From Ceratopteris richardii (taxonomy: Eukaryota; Streptophyta; Polypodiopsida; Polypodiales; Pteridaceae): a stretch of 64,000 bases of DNA. Below are positions 18,570 through 27,334 of this stretch, one piece after another. The DNA lies in NCBI GenBank assembly GCA_020310875.1, contig CM035431.1, positions 16,469,267 through 16,533,266 of the forward strand, given 5' to 3'. The notes beneath the pieces were generated by a model. That model was not told the DNA's origin. It made no database searches and saw only the letters and a program-made list of their open reading frames with translations. Each line of letters opens with the position of its first letter. The first letter of the stretch is position 1. Position numbers and translations under genes: made by a program.

Positions 18570-20678
18570 TGTTATCTCAAAAAATGGTTGGTTTTTTTGC
18601 ACTAATATGCTTCCGTTGTGTAGAATACATGCTTGATTGCAGGCACTTGAAGATTTGATCCAATATTTGATTGGAGGTATTAGGGAAATACATGGTGACG
18701 TCTTGGTAAGAGAGGATTGGGAAATCGATACCGTTGCTTTGCTGACCTGTGGCACCAAAGGGTTCATAGAAGAAGGCCTAGAAACATATGCTGAAATTTG
18801 TAGACGGGATTTACATCAAAATGTGTACATTGGAAGCAGTTTAATTGATTTGTATACAAAGTTCGGATTACTCATAAAAGCACGTGAAGTCTTTGATAGG
18901 CTGCTGAATCAGGATGTGGTGTCATGGAATGCCCGGTTTGCAGGATATGTAGAACATGATCATGCTGATAAAGCTCTTGCTTGCTATAGGCAGATGGAAA
19001 AATTGCTCCTAATGAAGTCACATATGTTTGTGTTTTGAAAGCCTATGCTGTTAAAGGAGCTGTTCACATGGGTATAGAGTTGCATGCAGGCCAGGGTGGT
19101 GGTTTTTTTTTTGCAGTCGGTTGTTAGAGATTGGCATTAGGGGGGGTCGTGCTCCTTTACTCCACACGGGTGCACCAGGCCGGAAAGGGTTTATTTTTTT
19201 TTCTCTCGTTCTTGGCTCGAAGAGGCGTAGAAGGGAGGGGATTCTCATTGTTTTTGGCGGCCAGCTGCAGAAGCGCACGAGATTTGGGGGGGAGGAATGC
19301 TCTTCTTCTTCCCGTTTTTTGGCCACTATTGCTCTGGACTCCAACGACAGAGGCTTGTGCGCTTATCCCTGATGCAGCAGAAGGAGACCTTCTTCACCCA
19401 TGGAAAATACGAGCAGAGTGGAGTTTTTTTCGGGTGATAGCCGCACTTTCTTCACGGGCTTTGAAAGATCGCTCTTGACGAAGGTGGAAGGGATTGCAAC
19501 AGCCGCAACGTTGGAATCTACTCATAGTAACTTATCAATCCTTTCCCAGTAACTAGTTAGATGTTATGTCCATCTCTCCTATTGCGCAATACTTTAGACT
19601 ATTTGCTCTGCATAAACAATGTCCAGCTCAATGGAAATCGGTTTTCTTTTTGCTTGGCACATAGTCTCTATTGACGTCCTTTCAATATAATTGCATGGTA
19701 CTACTGAGTTGTTGCCAAATTTATGTGATGAAGTCTCTCGTGGCTGGCATATATCGCATGCTGGTTAGGTTTTTTTCTTCACATGAGAAATTTTCTTTAC
19801 TTACTTGCATGAGTCTTAACGTTTTGTGTAGCCTTCATGGTCTAGCGCCTGAGAAAAGATGGCATTTATGCTCATGAGACGACAGTCGGTAGCTTATTAA
19901 TGTAGATGAAAAACATTTTCCACATTACATAAACGGTAATCTCAATCACTTAATGGTACGCAGATTGGTTCTTGGTCTATCTGACATCATTAAATGGTGA
20001 TTGCATTTGCTTAATTTTGTTCGACATTTTGTATAAAATGTTGCGAACTGTTGATATTATGTAAATCATCGTGATATATCTTTTCTTTTCCGTCCATGTT
20101 CTCTTGCATTATTGAACTGCAACAAGTGACTGTGGAGACATTTCATCTTCAAAGATGTTCTAAAGACTTCTTGGGTCTTTAAGGAACGATACATGTCCCA
20201 TGTAAAGCTTTTCTTCATTGTGCACGTGAATCGAAGTGATGGTGGCAATTATGATGCGAGACTTTAGCCATTTCAATAGCAATTGTGCTTTTCTACCCTC
20301 CTGTGCAACTGACCTTACTAATAGCAACTTTTGTTCTTCTATAAAGGTTGTTTAGGTTACCTATTCATTTTTGCACGTATGGAATTTGAGTCTTCGGATT
20401 TGTGCTAAAAACTCTAATTGTGGCAAAAAAAATGCATTAAGCTTCTAAATACATAGTGTGTGGATTGATTCTCACAACTTCACTACCATCGCATTGAATG
20501 AGAGAGAACGAGAAGGATATTCGTATTTACTTCTTTCTTCGAGCCCATATCATTCTAGACCTTAATGAAGTTGCAACTTCATATTGTCTAGCAATTCGAG
20601 GATCCTTCCTTCTTGCTTCCTCCTTGTTATGAATTTCGCAACCTACCTGGTGAACCCGATGTGAGAGGAGGGGAAACA
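18570..20678 (+). repeat. 3' LTR of gypsy A
   Basis: 2109 bp, TGTTATCTC...GGGGAAACA, the partner of 8338-10449. It carries the same PPR fragment and the same GC-richer middle part. It ends at 20678, directly before AGCTC, the right target-site duplication. Confidence 0.95.
18637..19094 (+). pseudogene. PPR-protein fragment captured in the 3' LTR
   Basis: Second copy of the PPR fragment, with a few substitutions relative to the 5' LTR copy (for example LTCGTKG for LACGTEG) and the same lost A near 19003, so the frameshift arose before or at the last transposition. The repeats around NVYIGSSLIDLYTKFG and DVVSWNARFAGYVEH are identical in both copies. Confidence 0.85.
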
Positions 20679-20683
20679 AGCTC
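20679..20683. other. Right target-site duplication of gypsy A (AGCTC)
   Basis: Matches 8333-8337. Its bases are also the end of the polypurine tract of copia 2, so the insertion hit the exact junction between polypurine tract and LTR of that element. Confidence 0.9.
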
Positions 20684-20693
20684 CCCCTCAAGC
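20681..20693 (-). other. Polypurine tract of copia 2
   Basis: Reads TTGAGGGGGAGCT or similar on the minus strand, overlapping the gypsy A target duplication. It is nearly the same as the tract of copia 1 (4829-4841). Confidence 0.8.
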
Positions 20694-20711
20694 CAAGTAT
20701 GCTTGAGGTCT

Positions 20712-20999
20712 TCAATATTCCAAGATTACCTGTAAACCAATCATAGCCTTGAATTTGCAAAGCTTTGTACCATCCAATGCTTTGGTTAGAATATCTGCAC
20801 ATTGTTGATGAGTGGACACATATGATATTTGAATCTCTTTGCTTAGAACCTTCTCTCTTACATAGTGATAATGAACTTCAATATGTTTAGTCCTTGCATG
20901 AAAAATAGGATTAGCAGCCAAATGAATAGAACTCATATTGTCACCATAAATAGTTTAAGTTCCAAACTCCAATCCAAGATCTTTGAATAATGTCTTCAT
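20712..20999 (-). pseudogene. Copia 2 RNase H C-terminus
   Basis: Minus-strand words [20 protein letters not shown] and QCADILTKALDGTKLCKFK mark the end of the copia polyprotein. Stops lie between this piece and the RT frame (near 20955 and 21000), so it is no longer joined to the rest. Confidence 0.8.
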
Positions 21000-22628
21000 T
21001 CACATAGCTTCTTGTGTAGCTATGGCAAGACCTCTGTATTCAACTTCAGTAGAAGAGAGAGAAACTGTGGGTTGCTTCTTGGATGACCATGAAATAAGCT
21101 TTGAACCTGCAAAGGTAAGATAACCTGAAGTGCTCCTTCTATCTTCCTTGGAGCTAGCCCAATCTGCATCACAAAATAGCTTCAAACCTAAATCAGATAC
21201 ATAAGGATAATAAAGTCCTTCATTTATGGTTCCTTTGAGATACTTGAGAATCCTTTTGGCAGCATCCGAATGTGGTTTCCTTGGTGTGTGCATAAATTGA
21301 CTTAGCACACTCACACTGTAACATATATCTACTCTTGTCAATGTGGCATAGTTGAGGCTACCCACTAGACTTTGATATGATGTGATGTCCTCTATGATTT
21401 CACCTTCATGTGAGCTCAATTTTTTATTGACCTCCATTGGAGTACCTGCAATCTTACAATCGTGCATCTTGAATTTTTCCAACATGTCCTTAATGTACTT
21501 TCTTTGAGTGAGAAACAAACCATGATCTTTGTAGACAACTTCCAAACCTAGGAAGTAGGTAAGTGAACCCAAATCACTTATCTTGAACTCTTCTCTCATC
21601 TGATCTTTGATCTTCTTCATACCATCTGCATCATTTCCTGTCAATATAATATCATCTACATATACACATAAGTAGATGACCTCACAATTACTCTTTTTGA
21701 TAAAGAGTGAAGGATCTACCTTGCTTGGTTGAAAGCCTTTGTCCTGCAAGAATGAAACAAGCCTGAAATTCCAAGCTCTTGAGGCTTGCTTGAGACCATA
21801 CAATGCTTTGTTAAGTTTACACACATAATCAGGATAAACTTGATTCTCAAAACCAGGTGGTTGTGCCATATATACCTCTTCTGTTATCCAACCATTCAAG
21901 AATGCATTCCTTACATCTAGTTGAAGTATCTTCCAATTCTTGGAAGAGGCAATACTAAGCAAAGCCCTAATAGTAGGCATCTTTTCCACAGGAGAGAAGG
22001 TCTCCTCATAATCAATTCCTTGAGTTTGTGCAAAGCCTTTTGCTACAAGCCTTGCCTTATACCTGTTAATGGATCCATCAGAATTCTTCTTGAGTTTATA
22101 GACCCATCTTGAGCCTATTACCTTCATGGATGAAGTCTTGGGCACCAATTCCCAAGTGTTGTTTTCCTCAAGTGCTTCAATCTCTTCCTTCATTGCATGC
22201 TTCCATTCTGTTTTTGCTTTGGCCTCTTCAAATGATGATGGCTCCTCTTGGTTTATGTCCTGTGCTATGTAGATAGAATGTTTAGTTACTAATGAGCTGT
22301 CAAACCCATACCTTTTTTGTTTTTTCTTTTCCCTCATAGATCTTCTTAGGCCATGATGTGATGATTCTGCCTCATGTCCAAGTTCCTTCAATTTTGCTTT
22401 GCCTTTAGACTTCCATGCTTTGATCTTTTCCATCTGAGATTCTTCATCCTCCTCTGAGGTGTCTTGTTCTTCAATCTTCAGTTGTTCTCTACCAAGATTT
22501 GGAAAATCTTCTTCAAGATCATATGGTAAATTGACCTTCTTGCATGAATCTTCATACCATGAATTGTTTTCATCAAAAACTACATCTCTGCTTACCAAGA
22601 ATCCTTTGTTGGCAGGGTTGTATAACAT
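21000..22628 (-). CDS. Copia 2 reverse transcriptase and RNase H
   Basis: 542 open codons. The N-terminal part is the end of integrase and an acidic/basic linker (NPANKGFLVSRDVVFDENNS, then a Lys/Glu-rich stretch). RT blocks follow: EALEENNTWELVPKTSSMK, GSRWVYKLKKNSDGSINRYK, LDVRNAFLNGWITEEVYM, LYGLKQASRAWNFR and LCVYVDDIILTGND, with an intact YVDD box. RNase H follows with FCDADWASSKEDRRSTSGYL and SLSSTEVEYRG. All expected copia blocks are present. The start is only the first ATG of an open stretch inside a polyprotein. Confidence 0.9.
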   Translation of the reverse strand: MLYNPANKGFLVSRDVVFDENNSWYEDSCKKVNLPYDLEEDFPNLGREQLKIEEQDTSEEDEESQMEKIKAWKSKGKAKLKELGHEAESSHHGLRRSMREKKKQKRYGFDSSLVTKHSIYIAQDINQEEPSSFEEAKAKTEWKHAMKEEIEALEENNTWELVPKTSSMKVIGSRWVYKLKKNSDGSINRYKARLVAKGFAQTQGIDYEETFSPVEKMPTIRALLSIASSKNWKILQLDVRNAFLNGWITEEVYMAQPPGFENQVYPDYVCKLNKALYGLKQASRAWNFRLVSFLQDKGFQPSKVDPSLFIKKSNCEVIYLCVYVDDIILTGNDADGMKKIKDQMREEFKISDLGSLTYFLGLEVVYKDHGLFLTQRKYIKDMLEKFKMHDCKIAGTPMEVNKKLSSHEGEIIEDITSYQSLVGSLNYATLTRVDICYSVSVLSQFMHTPRKPHSDAAKRILKYLKGTINEGLYYPYVSDLGLKLFCDADWASSKEDRRSTSGYLTFAGSKLISWSSKKQPTVSLSSTEVEYRGLAIATQEAM

Positions 22629-22700
22629 GTATCCCTTTTGATTGTTGTCATATCCAATAAATACACACCTTTCTGCCTTTGGATCCGTCTTGCCTCTAAC

Positions 22701-23345
22701 CTATGAAGGAACATGAGCAAAAGCAATACATCCAAAAATTTTACAATGATCTAAGCTTAGTCTTCTTCCATTCCAAGCCTCATATGGAGTCATCCCATTA
22801 AGGGATTTTGAAGGAAACCTGTTAATCAAGTAAGTGGTTGTAGATACAGCCTCAGCCCATAGATAATTAGGCAAATGATTTTCATTTAACATGGACCGTG
22901 CAGCTTCAACAATTATCCTGTTCCTCCTTTCTGCCACTCCATTTTGCTCAGGAGTGTACCTTGTAGTTACCTCTCTTTTGATTCCTCTTTCTTGAAGAAA
23001 AGAATCAAACTCATTCGAGAAGTATTCTCCCCCTCCATCTAACCTTAGCTTTTTTAGTGATTTACCTGTTTGATTCTCCACAAGAGCCAAATATCTTTTG
23101 AAACATGAAAAAACTTCATCTTTGTGTTTCATAAAGAATAGGATAGTCCATCTGCTGCAATCATCAATGAAGGAGACATAATACCTTGATCCAGATATTG
23201 AAGCTTCCTTGCTAGGTCCCCATACATCTGTGTGAACCAACTCGAAGAGATCTCCATGCATATAACCTTTCTTCATGAATGGTAACCTGTGAGGCTTTCC
23301 AAATTGACATGCACTACACTTATGAGTCATATGTTGTTTTGACAA
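22701..23345 (-). CDS. Copia 2 integrase
   Basis: 214 open codons covering the zinc-binding end (HKCSACQFGKPHR) and the core: ELVHTDVWGPSKEASISGS (Asp 1), KKLRLDGGGEYFSNEF (Asp 2), YTPEQNGVAERRNR (Glu). The conserved NYLWAEAVSTTTYLINRFPS and LDHCKIFGCIAFAHVPS blocks follow. All three catalytic residues are in place. A stop separates it from the RT frame downstream. Another set of stops lies upstream (23346-23570), where the first zinc ligands would be. Confidence 0.88.
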   Translation of the reverse strand: MSKQHMTHKCSACQFGKPHRLPFMKKGYMHGDLFELVHTDVWGPSKEASISGSRYYVSFIDDCSRWTILFFMKHKDEVFSCFKRYLALVENQTGKSLKKLRLDGGGEYFSNEFDSFLQERGIKREVTTRYTPEQNGVAERRNRIIVEAARSMLNENHLPNYLWAEAVSTTTYLINRFPSKSLNGMTPYEAWNGRRLSLDHCKIFGCIAFAHVPS

Positions 23346-23570
23346 ATTAGGGAGTCCAAGTACACTTTGGTCCCTGCAAATTTGCTTTAATGACCTTTCA
23401 CCAATATGTGCTAACCTTTTGTGCTATACTTCCAATTCTGTGAGTGTCTGACTACCATAATTAAAGAGAGCAATGTTTCTAATGTCTTGTAATTCAAATG
23501 TGAACAATCTACTTGCCTTTTCACCTTTTGCAATTCTTCTGAATCCTTGACTTAAATCTTCAACAAATGC
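23346..23570 (-). pseudogene. Copia 2 protease-integrase junction, broken
   Basis: The frame between protease and integrase is readable only in pieces with stops. Words matching the copia pattern for this spot (an EVWHKRLAHIGERSLKQ-like stretch) appear with substitutions. The part carrying the His ligands is therefore damaged. Confidence 0.6.
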
Positions 23571-24907
23571 TCATGCTTTTGTGAACCTTACTTGCAACCC
23601 TTTCTCTACTATCTGCCCAACACTTATCAAATTCTTTGTAATGGTAGGGACATAGAGTACCTTACTGAGTAGGTTGATGTTTCCATCAGGTGCTTTGACA
23701 TTGCCTATTTTCTCCACAAGATTTCTTGTATCATCTCCTGTTTGTACCTCATGCTTATTCCTTGGATCTTCTAAATCTGATAGGAGGGCCACATTTCCTG
23801 CCACATGATTTGAACAACCTGAATCTATGTAGAAAACATGCTCATCAGATTTCCCTTGTGGCATAGCCATGTTCATGATCAATAATGAATCCTCTTTGTT
23901 TGAGTCTTCTGTGTAGTTATTGAAGTCTCTCCTTCCTTTGTAGCCTCCTTGATAGTTTGAATGATTGTAGTTGTTGTAGTTGCCATGATAATTGTTGAAC
24001 CTTCCTCTTGAGTAGCCATAACTTCCTCTATTGTATTCTCTTCCTCTTTGATTCCTAGAATTCCTAAAGCAATTTTCAGTTGTATGATTAGTTAATCCAC
24101 AAATAGAACATGATTTGGAGTCTTGGGATCTCCCCCTGCCTTGTCTACCTCCTCTTCCTCTACCTCTGCCATGTCTTCCTCTACCTGCATAGTTAACTTG
24201 ATATGTACCTGCTTCATCATCCACTTTATTTGCCTTTCCTTTGTTATCTTTGGACTTGCTTTTATCAGTGTATAAAGCTGAAGATTGATTACCTTTAGAG
24301 CTTTCTCCATTTTTTATAAGCTTTGCCTCTTGAGTAAGTAGTTGTCCAATGAGTGTATTGAAATCAGGTACATACATGTCCATGTACAAATCCATAGCTG
24401 TGGTGAATGCTTCCCACTTGTCATCTACCTTCAAGCCATTGATGACCTGCCTTACAATTTGCTCTTCATCTATTACCTCTCCAATGCTTCCCAACTGATC
24501 CGCTATGTCCTTGAGCTTTGTGACAAAATCAGTCACATTTTGTTTGGGAGCCTTCTTGAGAGTTTTGAAATCCAGACATAGTTGATGCTTCGTAGCTTTG
24601 GTACTTGAAGAGAAGAAAGCTTCAAGTGCATCCCACACTTCCTGAGATGTCTTACAACTTCTAATGTGAGGCAACAAAAAATCTGAGATAGAGTTGAGGA
24701 GAAAAGACCTTGCAAGTGCATCCTTGGAGCACCATGTGCTCAATCTTTCTTGCTCTTCTTGTGTTGGTTGACTTTTGTTCTTGAAACTTGGCATAACTTC
24801 ATCTCCAGCCACATAACCATATAAACGTCTACCTTGGAGATTAATGACCAAGCTGAGTAGTTACCTCTGTCCAATTTGTCAATTGATGAAGGAAATCCAT
24901 CTGCCAT
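23571..24907 (-). CDS. Copia 2 gag and protease
   Basis: Open frame 24851-23571. The likely original ATG is at 24907-24905, in another frame, before a small indel near 24850. Gag has the UBN2-type capsid part (FLLPHIRSCKTSQEVWDALE, LGSIGEVIDEEQIVRQVING), then a Gly/Arg-rich stretch and one CCHC knuckle, CSICGLTNHTTENC. The aspartic protease follows with VFYIDSGCSNHVAGN (D-S-G) and ends near LYVPTITKNLISVGQIVEKG. The order gag-protease-integrase-RT is diagnostic of copia. Decay is limited to the N-terminal indel and the stop at the 3' end. Confidence 0.88.
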
Positions 24908-24917
24908 GTTGTCCAAC

Positions 24918-24932
24918 CTTGCTCTGATACCA
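24918..24932 (-). other. Primer binding site of copia 2 (initiator tRNA-Met)
   Basis: TGGTATCAGAGCAAG on the minus strand, the classic plant copia site complementary to the 3' end of initiator tRNA-Met, one base after the LTR. Confidence 0.9.
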
Positions 24933-24933
24933 C

Positions 24934-25362
24934 TGTGAAGAGATGGATAGGTATGTGCTTGAAGATGAAGAGGTGTTGCAAAATCCTTGATCTACACAAG
25001 CCAAATGAACTCTAGGAGTATGTGGTGGGCCCTTTTAGCTTGCCAATGGATGTATTAGACACCCTATGTACCTTGGAAGATCACTCACAAAAAGATAGAT
25101 CAAAACAGATAAGTTGGAGTTAGCTCAGAGGTGAAGAACTTGCTATTTTTGGTTCATACACCTGTCCAGTGTTTTGCATAATTCTCTGAGCACAACAGCA
25201 ATTAGCTTAATTCCTCTTGGGGAAGTCTAGTTAACTTAAAGAGCTAACTTTCAAGAGTAATCTCATCAAAAATAATGAACCACACAATGAGAATGATGTT
25301 TAGCAACTGATGACATCATCCCGATTTTCACGAGCTGCTACAGTCATAGACTTGCTCCAACA
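24934..25362 (-). repeat. 5' LTR of copia 2
   Basis: 429 bp. On the minus strand it starts TGTTGGAGCAAG and ends CTCTTCACA. The start matches the 20-bp stub at 8333-8314 with one difference. No second full copy is present in the window. Confidence 0.8.
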
Positions 25363-26756
25363 AGACTCATAAGAGTCTGAAGAAAATTCAAAACCCAAAA
25401 GAACTCAAAGATGGAAAGCCCAACGAGAGAAACTGAGAAACAAGTGGATATGGAAGAAGGTGGAAGAGAAGAGCAGAGACAAACCAATTCAATCTAAGAA
25501 TCTTGCAGCTACTAAGGATTCCATTAAAGAGGAGAAAGAAAAACAGAAGCAACAAGCAAGATTTGTTCTAGCTGATCCAATGCATGAGGATCTAGCCATG
25601 TAGATAAAAGCATATCAAACTAGGATCAATGCAGTACCAAGTCTAGAACAACATGAACTATGTTGCCCGAGAGGAGATTTAGAGAAAGAAAGGCTAGAAA
25701 TCTGTAAAGAATTGATTGAAATCGCCCAACACACATTAGAAAAGCCTATACAAAATCTCCTTGAAATAAGAATACCAGAAAGAGAGTTTCAAGAATGTAT
25801 AGTAGCTCATGACCCACCTGAAGAAAGAAGGGTTATCAAGAACACTGAAGAATCACACACAGGGAATCAAGACAGAAGTTCTTTGATCCCAAAGTTGAAG
25901 CTAATTGGCATGAGGACCTATGGGCCAGAGTACAAGAGGAAAGATGGAGGAGAATCGAAGGAATTGAGTCACCTTTTGAAGAGTTAGATGTCGTCAAGAA
26001 TCTCGGGATGATGAATCAAGAGATAAACCATGAGGAATGTTCGGAACTAAATTACAATGAAGAATTGGAAAGCATAAACACTTTATGGAACTATGGAAGA
26101 GAGTATGAGTGGAATTCAGAGTTGTATCATGCCCCAACTATGAGAACAAAAGGAAAGGAGACCTCAAGCAAAACATCAGATATAGCACGAAAATTGAAGG
26201 AGATGAAAGTGCAATGCTCCATAACCATAGAGGAGTTAATAAAAATCAAACCACAATTATGGATGAAATTGGCTAAGCAAATGGAGAAAAAGGAAGCAAA
26301 GACAGTCAACACGGAAGTCAATGATGATGTGGCTATAGTCCAAATTCTGATAGACAAAGTAAGGAATTTCAACGAGGGAGGTGAAGGTAACACATGCCTA
26401 TCCATTACATTCCGAGGTTATATAGTGAAAGCCATCCTAGACACAGGAGCTGAAGTAGGGATAGCGACAAAAGAAATATGGGATAAGTGGGGTAAACCAG
26501 CCCTACAACCCACTAGGATGAAGCCACAACTGGCTGATGTTCATACAGAAAGACCCCTGGGATTATTAGAGAATGTTGTCGTTACAACATGTGGAGTACA
26601 ATTCAAGCTCACTTTAGCCATTTATCAATTCGAAAAGCAAGTAATTATGAGATGATATTAGGAAGACCTTTCATGAGACAGCTAAAGGTTGTGCAAGACT
26701 TAGGAAGGGATCAGTGTACCTACAACATAGAGATATGACCACTAGGATAAACCTCC
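25363..26756 (+). pseudogene. Gypsy D gag-protease region, first piece
   Basis: Plus-strand coding fragments (25712-25987, 26008-26655, then another frame to about 26750). The first parts are rich in Lys and Glu and unrecognised. The protease is clear: KAILDTGAEVGIA (catalytic Asp about residue 145 of the second frame), then RPLGLLENVVVTTCGVQFKL, and after a frameshift near 26630 YEMILGRPFMRQLKVVQD. This is the usual gypsy protease order. The piece ends where gypsy B begins; the same frame resumes at 46941. Confidence 0.75.
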
Positions 26757-26760
26757 ATAC
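26757..26760. other. Left target-site duplication of gypsy B (ATAC)
   Basis: ATAC directly precedes the LTR at 26761 and directly follows the other LTR at 46941-46944. Reading across the two flanks with one copy removed keeps the gypsy D frame open. Confidence 0.75.
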
Positions 26761-27279
26761 TGTTAAACTTAAACTTTGGATTAAATTATCTGTTTAAAGT
26801 TTAATTCAATCTAGGTTCTTGGGATGGTTAGGGGTCTGTAGACAGAGGCCCTGTTTGTATTTTCCGAAATCTACAGATTAATAATATACTACTTCACCGA
26901 ACTAACGTGGTAAATTGGATTATCTTCTCAGTATTGTTTTGAATACGTTCTTCAACACACTTCCACACTAGACAGTTATTGTATAACTTCTTCACTTTCC
27001 GCATTATCAATTTACTTAATACTTCATTAACTTCACTTAATGATTTAACTTACTCAATAGAATTGACAACAGACTCAGATTACATAGAGTTTCGACAACA
27101 GCGCTTCGCTTCTGGCTCTCACCCAGACGAACAGTCTGACGACTACCCTTCTGCTTCATGTGACTATTTTCATTAATCTCTCAAGGGGGTTACAACTTTG
27201 TGCTATGCCTTTACATCATGCGTGCAACTTTTCAGAATATATAATACAAAATTTATGAGTTCCTTTCTAGCGGCTTACA
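26761..27279 (-). repeat. 3' LTR of gypsy B
   Basis: 519 bp. On the plus strand it begins TGTTAAACTTAAACTTTGG and ends GGCTTACA. Its partner is 46427-46940. Shared phrases include GGATGGTTAGGGGTCTG and CACCGAACTAACG. Confidence 0.9.
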
Positions 27280-27334
27280 TTGGCATGCACGGTGGACTCA
27301 AACCCAAAATTGTAATTACACAGTCACGGCTCAT

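Larger units (their letters stand above)
8338..20678 (+). mobile_element. Gypsy A: complete Ty3/gypsy LTR retrotransposon
   Basis: A 12,341-bp element bounded by near-identical 2.1-kb direct repeats that start TGTTATCTC and end GGGGAAACA, with the 5-bp duplication AGCTC outside. Inside, in order: primer site, gag, a pol frame with protease, RT, RNase H and integrase (gypsy order), a 116-codon extra ORF, a tandem hairpin array, and a polypurine tract. Pol has two in-frame stops (15151-15153 and 16117-16119), so this copy is probably defective but recent. The closeness of the LTRs (about 2 percent different in the stretches I compared) agrees. The small non-core ORF and the gag with four knuckles resemble the plant Tat/Athila side of gypsy; I cannot place it further by eye. 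Confidence 0.95.
20679..25362 (-). mobile_element. Ty1/copia element copia 2, split by gypsy A
   Basis: On the minus strand: 5' LTR (25362-24934), primer site, gag, protease, integrase, RT, RNase H and polypurine tract (about 20693-20681). Gypsy A follows, then a 20-bp stub of the 3' LTR at 8333-8314. RT, the integrase core and gag-protease are long open frames, but stops and shifts between them show decay. No target duplication can be checked because most of the 3' LTR is gone. On the far side of the 5' LTR lies gypsy D sequence. Confidence 0.9.
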
